Source: DATFMP01 sp035266845 (GTDB lineage: Bacteria > SAR324 > JACQKK01). From it: a stretch of 64,000 nt of DNA. Shown in pieces: positions 9,054 to 18,541 of the stretch. The notes under the pieces were generated by a model that was given only the letters and a program-made list of their open reading frames with translations, made no database searches and was not told the origin of the DNA. Numbering within the stretch: position 1 is the first letter of the stretch; each line of letters begins with the position of its first letter. The DNA lies in NCBI GenBank assembly GCA_035266845.1, contig DATFMP010000054.1, forward strand, positions 1-64,000, read 5' to 3'. Both the position numbers and the translations under genes were made by a program.

Positions 9054-9407
9054 TCATTTCGGCCGGGTTGTCCGGACCCGCATGACCACTGCCCCGATCT
9101 CCTTGAAGTCAACCACCGCATCGAAGAAGTTTCGGTGTGTCAGGTTGGTCAGCTGCACCAGGCTCCCCGAGACCTTGTTGACCGTGCCCGTGAGCTCGAC
9201 GCCGGAACGGAGCACCACCTGCACCTGTTTGTGCAAATTGCGATTCAAGACGTCCCGGATCGAGTCGCCATCGCACAAGTCGGAAACGCACAACTCCGCC
9301 TTCGGCGTCTCGGCGGGCAGCGTGTGGGGAATCACGAACGCTGCCAAGAGCAGTGCCAGGACCAACAGATGCCGCCTTGCCACCTTCGATCGTTTGTAGT
9401 GGTTCAT
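9054..9407 (-). CDS. exported small protein with a predicted Sm-like domain
   Basis: 117 residues from the ATG at 9405-9407; the frame is open to 9449 but the shorter form begins with a clean signal peptide (MNHYKRSKVARRHLL, hydrophobic stretch, cleavage after LPA). The mature part has LCVSDLCDGDSIRDVLNRNL and then a pattern like an Sm/LSm barrel: KQVQVVLRSGVELTGTV, VSGSLVQLTNL, VDFKEIGAVVMRV. Sm-like proteins usually bind RNA in the cytoplasm, so an exported one is unexpected; the fold may instead be a small SH3-like barrel with another role. It is convergent with maeB (47 bases) and divergent from the gene at 9735. No function is assigned. Confidence 0.6.
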   Translation of the reverse strand: MNHYKRSKVARRHLLVLALLLAAFVIPHTLPAETPKAELCVSDLCDGDSIRDVLNRNLHKQVQVVLRSGVELTGTVNKVSGSLVQLTNLTHRNFFDAVVDFKEIGAVVMRVRTTRPK

Positions 9408-9734
9408 TTCGCACCGCGCCCGAATGGTGGAACACCCCCAGTTCATCATATCACCAGCGCGGCGCGCCCAGACCCGACCTAGATCAAGCCGTTTATCGCG
9501 TGCTCACGACCCAAACGCGCCTCGGGTTTGGCCTACTGGGCCATCGGTAAGCGGTGCTGTGGTGGAGGGACATCCGGATCGCGTCTCGAGCGGTTGCCGA
9601 CCGCATCGGAGGACCCTGTGCGTTGGTCACAGCCACCCGCGCGCCGAGACGCTATGCTGGAGGTGAACGGGTGTCGTTCCGGCGCAAGCAGGCACCGGAT
9701 GCGGATCCCGAAACCTACCATCGAGTAGCCCAAG
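9408..9734. other. divergent intergenic region
   Basis: 327 bases between two divergently read exported-protein genes; promoters for both should be here. A weak inverted repeat CCAAAC...GTTTGG is seen around 9510-9531. Nothing else is recognisable. Confidence 0.4.
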
Positions 9735-10505
9735 ATGAAGCGCACTGGTTGGCGGCTGACGGCCATACTGCTGATGGCGGCAATGGCGCTCGCAGCCCTG
9801 TCGTTCCCGGCCACAGCGGCCACAAGTGAAGACAACGCAACCCTTTCGGACTTCGCCGCGTTCGATCGCGCGTTCGTGCCCGCGCTAGCACTGTCCACCC
9901 AGGGGCGTGTGGCCCCGGCGCAGCAGGCGCTGCAGCGGGCGCTGGCCCATTGGACCGCCATGCAGGCCCGGCTGGCTGAGCCATACGCCGCCGATCCACG
10001 CTGGGTGGAGGAAGCCGGGCGCGTGAGCGCAGCCCTGGACTCGGCCGGCAAGCACCTGGCCGCGGGCAAATCGCAAGAAGCCCACGAGGCGCTGGAGTCC
10101 GTGCGCCTGATCCTATGGCAGGCGCGCGATCGCCATGGCGTCGTGTACTTTGGCGACCTACTCACGGCCTACCATGAGCCCATGGAGGCCATCGCGCTGG
10201 GCACCAAGGGTCGCACGACGCTGAGCGACGCGGAGTTGGACCGCTTGTCCATGCTCTTTGCGGAAGCCCGGCCGCTGTGGAAGCGCGTGGAGACCTTCGC
10301 GTTTGACCCCGCGCCCTATGGCTTCGACGCAAAGCACACCGAGCGCCTGCACGCGCTCGTGTCCGGTGAGACCCACGCCCTGGCAGCCCTGGGCCGCTCG
10401 CTGGAACGCCGGGACGTCGCGGCGGTGCTGAAGCTGGGCCCGGCGATCAAGCCGCCCTTCGCCGGCGCCGTGATGCTGTTCGGCGACTTCCAGGGTCTTC
10501 AGTAG
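9735..10505 (+). CDS. exported helical protein of unknown function
   Basis: 256 residues with a signal peptide (MKRTGWRLTAILLMAAM, ending near ATA-ATSEDN). The mature part is rich in Ala and Leu and predicted helical (AQQALQRALAHWTAMQARL, VSAALDSAGKHLAAGKSQE), resembling periplasmic four-helix bundles. No CxxCH haem site is present, so it is not a cytochrome c'. It sits between two malic enzyme genes, with no sign of a functional link. A GC hairpin 14 bases after the stop probably ends the transcript. Confidence 0.6.
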   Translation: MKRTGWRLTAILLMAAMALAALSFPATAATSEDNATLSDFAAFDRAFVPALALSTQGRVAPAQQALQRALAHWTAMQARLAEPYAADPRWVEEAGRVSAALDSAGKHLAAGKSQEAHEALESVRLILWQARDRHGVVYFGDLLTAYHEPMEAIALGTKGRTTLSDAELDRLSMLFAEARPLWKRVETFAFDPAPYGFDAKHTERLHALVSGETHALAALGRSLERRDVAAVLKLGPAIKPPFAGAVMLFGDFQGLQ

Positions 10506-10518
10506 CCTCCACGCCCGG

Positions 10519-10542
10519 ACGGCCCGGCGCGCACCGGGCCGT
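10519..10542 (+). terminator. GC hairpin after exported helical protein gene
   Basis: Perfect 9-bp inverted repeat ACGGCCCGG-CGCGCA-CCGGGCCGT followed by CCCGCTCT; no T run. Confidence 0.5.
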
Positions 10543-10550
10543 CCCGCTCT

Positions 10551-10571
10551 CCGTTCGACAGGCTCAGCACC
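10551..10571. repeat. REP-like element fragment (TTCGACAGGCTCAG)
   Basis: Contains TTCGACAGGCTCAG, the core of a short intergenic repeat that is widespread in GC-rich proteobacterial genomes (reverse strand CTGAGCCTGTCGAA). It is seen once in this window, just after a terminator-like hairpin, the usual place for such repeats. Recognised from memory of the motif only. Confidence 0.4.
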
Positions 10572-10726
10572 CGCTCCGACGGGAACGCGGTCAAACGCCC
10601 TGCCTTTTCCCGTGCCTCAGCGCAGCCACGGGCGTAGAATGTGGGCACTTCTCGTCGGCGCAGGTTGGGGGAGCCACGGCGTCGGCCCCGGCACACGGGT
10701 CGCGCCGCCAGAGGGGAGGCCGTTCC

Positions 10727-12007
<1,281 letters not shown>

Positions 12008-12059
12008 GCCGGCTCGACGGCCTTCGGCAGGCCCAGGGCAAACGCCGCCCGTCCCCGTT

Positions 12060-12149
12060 CCCGCTCCAAGGCATGGAGCGGGAGGAGAGAGGCTCCCAAT
12101 TCGGTGTTTTGAAAGGCCCTTCGCCCGTGGGGGCGTTATCCGACGCCCC
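12060..12149. terminator. paired hairpins between convergent genes
   Basis: CCCGCTCCA-AGGCA-TGGAGCGGG at 12060-12082 and GGGGCGT-TATCCG-ACGCCCC at 12130-12149 lie between the convergent malic enzyme and thiolase genes and probably act as terminators. The whole gap (12008-12297) holds no gene. Confidence 0.5.
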
Positions 12150-12181
12150 ACAAGGGAGCGAGCCTCCTTGGACCCTATTTG

Positions 12182-12208
12182 TGTAGGGGGTGTAGGGGGT
12201 GTAGAGGC
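12182..12208 (+). repeat. three tandem copies of TGTAGGGGG
   Basis: TGTAGGGGG at 12182-12190 and 12191-12199, then a diverged copy TGTAGAGGC at 12200-12208. G runs of five separated by four bases could form a G-quadruplex if further G tracts nearby take part. It lies in the non-coding gap between convergent genes. Confidence 0.5.
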
Positions 12209-12297
12209 CCGTGGCCCCTACCGGAGGGAGGAGGTGTGGAGGCAGGAGACAGCGTCTCTCTCCTCCGCCCACCCAAACGCTAAGGCTTGGCGCTGCA

Positions 12298-13494
12298 CTA
12301 CCCCCGCTCGAAGACCGCGGCGAGGCCCTGGCCGCCACCGATGCACATGGTCTCCAGACCGTAGCGCGCTTCGCGACGCTCCATCTCGTGCAGCAGCGTG
12401 GTGAGGATGCGCACGCCCGTGGCGGCAATGGGATGTCCCAGCGAGATGCCCGAGCCGTTCACGTTGAGTTTGTCGGGCTCGTTCCAGTCCCACTCGCGCA
12501 GCACCGCCAGCACCTGTGCGGCGAAGGCCTCGTTCAGCTCCACCAGATCGATGTCCTTCCAGCCCAGGCCCGTCTTGCCGAAGAGCTTCTTCACGGCCGG
12601 CACGGGGCCGATGCCCATGGTGGCGGGGTCGCAGCCGGCTGCGGCCCAGCCCTTGAGGAAGCCCATGGGCTGCAGGCCCAGCTCGGCCAGCTTGTCCTCG
12701 GCCACCACCAGGCAGGCCGCCGCCGCGTCGTTCTGCTGGCTGGCGTTGCCGGCGGTCACCGTGCCGCCGCTCTCGATGGGTCGCAGCTTGGCCAGATCGG
12801 CCAAGCTGGCCTCCGCGCGCGGCCCTTCATCCTGGGCGAAGGGCACGGGATCGCCCTTGCGCTGCGGGACGTTCACGGGCACCACCTCCTTGGCGAAGGT
12901 GCCCGAGGCCCAGGCTGCCGCCGCCCGCTGGTGACTGCGCACGGCGTACGCGTCCTGCTCCTCGCGGGAGATGTTGTGCTTCCTGGCCAGGTTTTCGGCG
13001 GTCTCGATCATGCCGGAGATGCGACCGAAGCGCTCCTCGGGCGAGGCCTTCTCGCGGGCGCGCACCAAGCGGTCGTGCAGGGTGATGGAACCCATGCGCG
13101 CACCCCAACGGGCGTCGTTCGTGTAGTACTCGGCGTTGCTCATGCTCTCCGCCCCGCCCGCGATGACGACGTCGGCGTTGCCCGTCTCCACCAGCAGCGC
13201 CGCGTTGATGACGGCCTGCAGGCCGGAGCCGCAGCGGCGGTCGAGCTGGTAGCCGGGCACCTCGATGGGCAGGCCGGCCTTCATGGCCGCGTAGCGCCCG
13301 ATGGCCGGATTCTCCCCGCTGGGGTAGCCGTGCCCGAAGATCACGTCGTCCACCCGGGCCGAATCGATCCCGGTCTTCTCGATCAGGGCGCTGATCACCG
13401 TCGCCGCCAGATCCTGCGCCTGCAGGGGCCGCAGGGTGCCGCCGTACTTGCCCACCGCCGTGCGCAGCGGGCCCACGATTGCCGCTCGTCTCAT
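12298..13494 (-). CDS. acetyl-CoA acetyltransferase / 3-ketoacyl-CoA thiolase
   Basis: 398 residues from the ATG at 13492-13494, giving the usual family start MRRAAIVGPLRTAVG; the longer open frame adds nothing thiolase-like. The catalytic residues are all present: C88 (DRRCGSGLQA), H354 (LGHPIAATG) and C384 (MCIGGGQG), plus NEAFAAQ. It condenses or cleaves acetyl-CoA and acyl-CoA in fatty acid or polyhydroxyalkanoate metabolism. It is the last gene of the minus-strand run that begins with archease, 106 bases after its upstream neighbour, so it may have its own promoter. Confidence 0.93.
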   Translation of the reverse strand: MRRAAIVGPLRTAVGKYGGTLRPLQAQDLAATVISALIEKTGIDSARVDDVIFGHGYPSGENPAIGRYAAMKAGLPIEVPGYQLDRRCGSGLQAVINAALLVETGNADVVIAGGAESMSNAEYYTNDARWGARMGSITLHDRLVRAREKASPEERFGRISGMIETAENLARKHNISREEQDAYAVRSHQRAAAAWASGTFAKEVVPVNVPQRKGDPVPFAQDEGPRAEASLADLAKLRPIESGGTVTAGNASQQNDAAAACLVVAEDKLAELGLQPMGFLKGWAAAGCDPATMGIGPVPAVKKLFGKTGLGWKDIDLVELNEAFAAQVLAVLREWDWNEPDKLNVNGSGISLGHPIAATGVRILTTLLHEMERREARYGLETMCIGGGQGLAAVFERG

Positions 13495-13600
13495 GCCGAA
13501 TGCTCCGATGGAGTGCTGTGAGGGTCCGCCACTGTAGCGTTCCGCCCGGGCAGCGACAAGGCGCGCTCGCCACAGGCCGCTGCCACGCCCGGCGCCAAAG

Positions 13601-14089
13601 TCACAGCTTGTAGCCGAAGCGGCGCAGCATGGCCTTGCGCTCGGCGATGTCCTGCTCACCCTCGATGCCCAGCGGCGGCTCGCCATCCACCACGCCCAGC
13701 ACGCCGCGCCCCTGCCCCGTCTCCGCCACCACCACCTGCAGTGGGTTGGCGGTGGCGCAGAAGATGCGGCACACCTCCGGCACCTGACGGATCGCCGGCA
13801 GAACGTTGATGGGGAAGCAATCGCGCAGGAACACGAAGAACGTGTGACCGGCGCCGATTTCCTCCGCGTTGCGACGGGCCAGATCGATCAGGGCGTCGTC
13901 CGTGCCGCTCCAGCGCACCAGGCGCGGCCCGGAAGCCTCGCAGAAGGCCAGCCCGAACTTCACGCCCGGCACGGCGGTGACCAGGGCCTCGTGGATGTCC
14001 TCCACGGACTTGATGAAGTGCGTCTGGCCGAAGATGACGTTCAGGTCCGCCGGCTTTTCCACCGGCACGAGGCTGAGCTCCAGGGTCAT
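13601..14089 (-). CDS. adenosine-specific kinase family protein (DUF355)
   Basis: 162 residues, full length for the family. Recognised by VEKPADLNVIFGQTHFIKSV near the N-terminus, FCEASGPRLVRWSGTD and FRIFCATANPLQVVVAET-like segments in the middle, and a Gly-rich GVLGVVDGEPPLG loop. Family members occur mainly in thermophilic archaea and some bacteria; one was described as binding or phosphorylating adenosine, and the physiological role is poorly known. It lies 27 bases downstream of the THUMP-like gene in the RNA-repair operon. That context hints at handling nucleosides or RNA ends, but this is inference. Confidence 0.8.
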   Translation of the reverse strand: MTLELSLVPVEKPADLNVIFGQTHFIKSVEDIHEALVTAVPGVKFGLAFCEASGPRLVRWSGTDDALIDLARRNAEEIGAGHTFFVFLRDCFPINVLPAIRQVPEVCRIFCATANPLQVVVAETGQGRGVLGVVDGEPPLGIEGEQDIAERKAMLRRFGYKL

Positions 14090-14116
14090 GGCAGATCTCC
14101 CGATTGAAGGGCGCCT

Positions 14117-14665
14117 TCAGCGCACGTGAATGAACGGATATTGAGTGCACAAGGCCCGGGTGATCAAGCCCACGCCGCAGACAGTGCCGAGGGTCTCCAC
14201 ACAGACCACGGCATCCTCGTCGGCGAAGGCAACGCGCGGCGTGCGGCACTGCGCCTCCAGCCGCGCCAGCAGGTGACCGGCCAGGGCCTGTTCCAAGGGC
14301 ATGCTGTGCAGCACGCCCTTGAGGCCGCGCCGCTCCATCCGCACATGGAATGCGCCGTCCCCAATGGCCTCGGCGTAGGGCTCCACGGCCTCCCACAGGC
14401 GTGCCTCCAGCGCTTCGGGCGCATCCGCGTTGAAGGTGAAAGTGCGGTCGATGGGCACCAGGTGCCCAATGGCGGAGAAGGTGCGGCCCTTGCGAGCCTC
14501 GCGCGCCAGCAGGGCCTCGTAGAGCGCCGTGCGCTCCTCCACCATGCCAATGAGAACGCCACGGAAGGGCGTGTGCTGGAACGGCCCGTGGGCCTGCAGG
14601 ATGGAGAGGAGCCGCTGCAGCTGGTGCGGCTGCGCGGTCACGAGCACGTTCCACGCCGACATCAT
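14117..14665 (-). CDS. THUMP-domain-like protein
   Basis: 182 residues. The pattern FHVRMERRGLKG, then EQALAGHLLARLEAQ and VAFADEDAVVCVETLG followed by a Gly-Val-Gly turn fits a THUMP domain, the RNA-binding module of tRNA-modifying enzymes such as ThiI. No catalytic methyltransferase or PP-loop domain is attached. The N-terminal 60 residues (WNVLVTAQPHQLQRLLSIL) may form a ferredoxin-like extension. It lies 49 bases downstream of rtcB and 27 bases upstream of the DUF355 gene on the same strand, so it is probably a tRNA-binding accessory of the RtcB ligase system. The domain call is from pattern recognition only. Confidence 0.65.
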   Translation of the reverse strand: MMSAWNVLVTAQPHQLQRLLSILQAHGPFQHTPFRGVLIGMVEERTALYEALLAREARKGRTFSAIGHLVPIDRTFTFNADAPEALEARLWEAVEPYAEAIGDGAFHVRMERRGLKGVLHSMPLEQALAGHLLARLEAQCRTPRVAFADEDAVVCVETLGTVCGVGLITRALCTQYPFIHVR

Positions 14666-14714
14666 AACATCGTCCTCATCCTCCCCCCGGGTGCTGCGGC
14701 GCGCCGCGGACGAC

Positions 14715-16145
14715 TCAGCCTTTCACGCACGCTAGCGGCGTCAGGCGCGCCACCTTGACCGACAGGCCCGCGCCATGGGCCACGTCCACCACGGCGCTGA
14801 CGTCCTTGTAGGCGTCCGGCGCTTCCTCGGCCACGCCACGGTAGGAGTGACTGCGGATCAGGATGCCGCGCGCGGCCAGGGAGTCGATCACCTCGCGGCC
14901 CCGCCACTGCTTGGTGGCGGCCTTGCGGCTCATGCGCCGGCCAGCGCCATGGCAGGAGGAGCTGAAGCTGAGCGCCTCGCCCTCGGCCGTGCCCGCCAGC
15001 ACATACGATGCCGTGCCCATGCTGCCGCCGATCAGCACCGGCTGACCGAAGGGCCGCAGCGCCTCCGGCAGGTCGGGATGGCCAGGCCCGAAGGCCCGCG
15101 TGGCGCCCTTGCGGTGCACGAACAGCGACCGCGACCGGCCCTCCACGGCGTGCGTCTCCAGCTTGCAGGTGTTGTGCGAGACGTCGTAGAGCAGTTCCAG
15201 CACGGCCCGCGGGAGCACGCGCGCGAAGACCTCGCGCGTCAGGTGCGTGAGAATCTGGCGGTTGGCCAGGGCGCAGTTGATGCCCCCGCGCATGGCGCCC
15301 AGGTACGCCTCGCCCACCACCGAGCGCAGGGGGGCGCAGGCCAGTTCGCGGTCCGGCAGCACGATGCCGTGATCCGCCGCGGTAACGGCCATGCGACGCA
15401 GGAACTCCGTGCCGATCTGATGGCCCAGGCCCCGCGAGCCGCAGTGGATGCTCACCACCACGTCGCCGACGCGCAGCCCGAAGCCCTCGGCGATGCGCTC
15501 GTCGAAGACCTCGGCCACGTGCTGCACCTCCAGGTAGTGGTTGCCCGAGCCCAGCGTGCCCATCTCCGCGCGCTGGCGCTCCCGGGCCCGGGCGGAGACC
15601 TCCCCCACCACGGCACCGGCCATGCACCCGCGCTCCTCCGTGCGCTCCAGGTCTGCGGATTCGCCCCAGCCGCGCTGCACGGCCCACTGGGCGCCATCGG
15701 CCAGCATGGCGGACATCTCGCGCTCGTTGAGCACAATCTGCCCCGTGCTGCCCACGCCCGCCGGGATGCGGGCGAACAGCGCATCGGCCAGGCGCTCCTG
15801 CACGGCCCGCACATCCTCCACCGTGAGTCCGGTGCGCAGGGTGCGGACGCCGCAAGAGATATCGAAGCCTACGCCGCCCGCCGAGACCACGCCGCCCGCG
15901 TCCGCATCGAAGGCGGCGACCCCACCGATGGGGAAGCCGTAGCCCCAGTGCGCATCCGGCATGGCCCGCGCTGCCGTCACGATGCCCGGCAGAGTGGCCA
16001 CGTTGGTCACCTGCTCGAAGACCTTCTCGTCCATCTCCAGCAGCAGGGGCTCATCCGCGAAGATGACGGCCGGCACGCGCATGCGGCCCTCGGGCTCGAT
16101 GCGCCATTCGTAGGGCGAAACATGGGTGAAGCGGGAGGGATCCAT
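14715..16145 (-). CDS. rtcB: RNA-splicing ligase RtcB
   Basis: 476 residues from the ATG at 16143-16145. Family motifs in order: MPDAHWGYGFPIGGVAAFD, GVGFDISCGVR (metal-binding Asp and Cys), GTLGSGNHYLEV, IHCGSRGLGHQIG, YDVSHNTCKLE, GSMGTASYVL and SCHGAGRRMSR with the histidine that takes the GMP. It joins 2',3'-cyclic phosphate (or 3'-phosphate) and 5'-OH RNA ends using GTP and Mn2+, repairing tRNA and rRNA after endonuclease damage. It is preceded by archease, its activating partner, 77 bases upstream on the same strand. No RtcR-type sigma-54 activator or RtcA cyclase gene is seen nearby, unlike the E. coli rtc operon. Confidence 0.95.
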   Translation of the reverse strand: MDPSRFTHVSPYEWRIEPEGRMRVPAVIFADEPLLLEMDEKVFEQVTNVATLPGIVTAARAMPDAHWGYGFPIGGVAAFDADAGGVVSAGGVGFDISCGVRTLRTGLTVEDVRAVQERLADALFARIPAGVGSTGQIVLNEREMSAMLADGAQWAVQRGWGESADLERTEERGCMAGAVVGEVSARARERQRAEMGTLGSGNHYLEVQHVAEVFDERIAEGFGLRVGDVVVSIHCGSRGLGHQIGTEFLRRMAVTAADHGIVLPDRELACAPLRSVVGEAYLGAMRGGINCALANRQILTHLTREVFARVLPRAVLELLYDVSHNTCKLETHAVEGRSRSLFVHRKGATRAFGPGHPDLPEALRPFGQPVLIGGSMGTASYVLAGTAEGEALSFSSSCHGAGRRMSRKAATKQWRGREVIDSLAARGILIRSHSYRGVAEEAPDAYKDVSAVVDVAHGAGLSVKVARLTPLACVKG

Positions 16146-16222
16146 GGGTAGGCTTCCGCGAATCGAATCCTGCCGGTACGCGAGAGCAGCGGAGGCCTCG
16201 CCACGCCCGGCTTGGCTGCGGG

Positions 16223-16645
16223 CTACACGTCCACCACGCACTCGGCGACCCAGCGCCCGTCAGGCTCCTGCGCCACGCGCAGCGCGGTATAGGTGGCGCC
16301 CTTGACCTCCACCGCGGGGCGATGGGTGGAGCGGTCTACCGGCTCGCCCCAGGCCTCGGCCTCCAAGCGGTGGTCGCTCAGCCGCACGCTGAAGCGCCCG
16401 AACAATAGGCGCCGCACGGCCATCTCGTAGACCAGCGCGTTGAGCCAGTCCACCAGCAGCAGCTCGTCGTCCGGGGCTTCACATGCAATGGGAACGTGCT
16501 CACGCGCCTGCACGCCGGCGGGGTCGGTGAGCACGCCCGTGAGCGCCATTGCGGCCTGCTCGAAGGCCACCTCGCGCGTGGGGCCACGGCCCCGCACGCC
16601 GATGTCCGCACCGTGCTCGAAGTGCTCCCAGGCCCCCTCGTCCAT
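16223..16645 (-). CDS. archease (RtcB activator)
   Basis: 140 residues from the ATG at 16643-16645. The family N-terminus WEHFEHGADIGVRGRG carries the metal-binding Asp, and EVKGATYTALRV plus the C-terminal VAECVVDV complete the fold. Archease speeds guanylylation of RtcB and restores its turnover. It is the first gene of the minus-strand operon, directly ahead of rtcB, and is divergent from the hydrolase gene at 16900. Confidence 0.9.
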   Translation of the reverse strand: MDEGAWEHFEHGADIGVRGRGPTREVAFEQAAMALTGVLTDPAGVQAREHVPIACEAPDDELLLVDWLNALVYEMAVRRLLFGRFSVRLSDHRLEAEAWGEPVDRSTHRPAVEVKGATYTALRVAQEPDGRWVAECVVDV

Positions 16646-16834
16646 CCGCACGTCCCGATGGCCGCGCAGCCGCGGCACCCCCCGTCGCTCCCTTTTCCTC
16701 CATGGTAGCACCAGCGCGATGGGCCCTCCAAGCCGCAAGGCGGGGGGCCCTGCGTGCGCGGACGAGGCGGTTCTGTGAGATCGTCCCCGCGTCGGCCCGC
16801 GCAGGCAGCGGGGCAGCGAGACACGCGCGCTTCC

Positions 16835-16864
16835 ATGACCGTGGCGTGAATTGCGGGGTATAAT
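16835..16864 (+). promoter_or_regulatory. sigma-70-type promoter for the hydrolase/phosphoribosyltransferase pair
   Basis: A perfect -10 hexamer TATAAT at 16859-16864 with ATGACC (4 of 6 to TTGACA) at 16835-16840, spacing 18. The start codon follows 35 bases after the -10, with GAGGAGG ahead of it. Confidence 0.6.
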
Positions 16865-16899
16865 GATTCTGGGGGGGGCTTCCGCCGAGGAGGACCACC

Positions 16900-17619
16900 A
16901 TGAGCCCATTGGATACGCGAACCTTCTTCCGGGCATCGCCGTTCACGGAACAGCCGGTCGTGATCGCGGGTCCTGGTGTGCGCCTGCAGGGCAATCTGGT
17001 GGTGCCCCCCGCCGCCAAGGGCTTGGTTATCTTCGCCCACGGCAGCGGCAGCGGGCGCCATAGCCCGCGCAACCGCTTCGTCGCGGGGCAGCTCAATGCG
17101 CACGGGCTGGCCACGCTGCTGATGGACCTGCTTGAGGAGCAGGAGGAGGGCGACCGTCGCAAGGTGTTTGACATCGCCCTGCTAACCGAACGGTTGCACG
17201 CCGCCATGACCTGGGCGGCAAACTACGAGCCGTTGCGCCAACTGCCCGTGGGCTGCTTTGGGGCCAGCACGGGCGCGGCCGTGGCCCTGCGCGAGGCCGC
17301 GCGGCCCGGCGTGCACGTCGCTGCCGTGGTGAGCCGCGGCGGACGGCCGGACTTGGCGCTTGAGGAGTTGCGCTGGGTGACGGCACCGACGCTGCTCATC
17401 GTGGGCGGCCTAGACACAGATGTCCTGGCGCTCAACGAGAAGGCTTACGCGGAGTTGACCTGCGAGCGGCACCTGGAAGTGGTGCCTGGCGCCACGCACC
17501 TGTTCGAGGAGCCCGGCACGCTGGAGCGGGTCGCTACCCTGGCGGCCGACTGGTTCGAGCACCACCTCACCAGCGCGGGGCCTGCCCATGGGCAGCGGCC
17601 CACCAGGGCGACCTCATGA
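16900..17619 (+). CDS. alpha/beta hydrolase of the dienelactone hydrolase type
   Basis: 239 residues with GAGGAGG 8 bases before the ATG. It has the alpha/beta fold markers GLVIFAHGSGSGRHSPRN (oxyanion region) and GCFGASTGAAVAL (nucleophile Ser), followed by an acidic residue (GGLDTDV) and a late His (PGATHLFEEPG). No signal peptide. Its stop overlaps the next gene's start by 4 bases (ATGA), so it is translationally coupled to a phosphoribosyltransferase. These two domains often occur side by side or fused in bacteria; the shared substrate is not known. Confidence 0.85.
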   Translation: MSPLDTRTFFRASPFTEQPVVIAGPGVRLQGNLVVPPAAKGLVIFAHGSGSGRHSPRNRFVAGQLNAHGLATLLMDLLEEQEEGDRRKVFDIALLTERLHAAMTWAANYEPLRQLPVGCFGASTGAAVALREAARPGVHVAAVVSRGGRPDLALEELRWVTAPTLLIVGGLDTDVLALNEKAYAELTCERHLEVVPGATHLFEEPGTLERVATLAADWFEHHLTSAGPAHGQRPTRATS

Positions 17620-18332
17620 ACCGCCGCACCTGGAGCGAGGCACCCGGCGCGCGACTGCCGCTCGCGGACCGCCGGCAGGCGGGCCGGTTGCTGGCCGAGG
17701 CGCTGGGGCACCTGCGCGGCCGCACGGACTTGGTGGTGCTGGCGCTGCCACGCGGCGGGGTGCCCGTAGCCGTGGAGGTCGCCCTCGCGTTGCACGCCAC
17801 GCTGGACGTGCTGATCGTGCGCAAGCTGGGCGTACCCGGGCAGGAAGAGCTTGCCATGGGCGCGCTGGCCTACGGCGGGGTGCGCGTGCTGAACGAGGAC
17901 GTGGTTTCGCACCTGGGCCTGCGCCCCGAGACGATCGAGGCGGCCGCGGCACGCGAGTTGCCCGAGCTGGAGCGGCGCGAGCGGGCCTACCGTGGCGGCC
18001 GGCCACGGCCCGAGCTGCACGGGCGCTGTGTGGTGCTGGTGGACGACGGTCTGGCCACGGGTTCCACCATGGAGGCCGCCATTCGCGCCGTGCGGCAGCT
18101 CGGTCCGGCTCGACTGTTGGTGGCCGTGCCCGTGGCCCCCGGCGATACCGTGCGTCGCCTGCGTCGCCTGGTGGACGAGTTGGTGTGCCTGGCCGAGCCC
18201 GAGCCCTTCTTCAGCATCGGCCAGTGGTACCGCGACTTCGCCCAGGTGGACGATACCACCGTGCAGGCGCTGCTGGCCGAGTTCGCCCATCCTCCGGGCA
18301 CCCCGCCAAGCCCGGACGCCAACGTACACTGA
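17616..18332 (+). CDS. phosphoribosyltransferase domain protein
   Basis: 238 residues. It carries the PRPP-binding loop VVLVDDGLATGSTM and the type I PRTase core LVVLALPRGGVPVAVEVA. The start overlaps the hydrolase stop by 4 bases. The purine or pyrimidine substrate is not evident: it lacks typical Hpt, Apt or Upp hood sequences, and proteins of this group are generally annotated only at family level. Confidence 0.85.
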   Translation: MNRRTWSEAPGARLPLADRRQAGRLLAEALGHLRGRTDLVVLALPRGGVPVAVEVALALHATLDVLIVRKLGVPGQEELAMGALAYGGVRVLNEDVVSHLGLRPETIEAAAARELPELERRERAYRGGRPRPELHGRCVVLVDDGLATGSTMEAAIRAVRQLGPARLLVAVPVAPGDTVRRLRRLVDELVCLAEPEPFFSIGQWYRDFAQVDDTTVQALLAEFAHPPGTPPSPDANVH

Positions 18333-18541
18333 CGGGGCACGTCGCCCCGGCATCCACTACCCAGCCGCGAACGCCGGTGCCGCCTGCGGCGGGGTTTCCC
18401 GCGCCTCTCCCCATCCTGCCGCAAATCCGTGGGTCGCCCCTCGCGCCCGCGTGGAGGTGGCTGTTCCACACCCCATCGCCCGTGGTAGGCAGGCAGCGGG
18501 GTGCGCGGCCGCGTGCCCTCCACCTGCGCCGGGGAGCACGC

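Noticed and set aside
17588..18541. Frame upstream of the flavin oxidoreductase, open back to 17588
   Set aside because: It overlaps the phosphoribosyltransferase gene and shows no homology; the oxidoreductase begins at ATG 18542, with a Shine-Dalgarno sequence.
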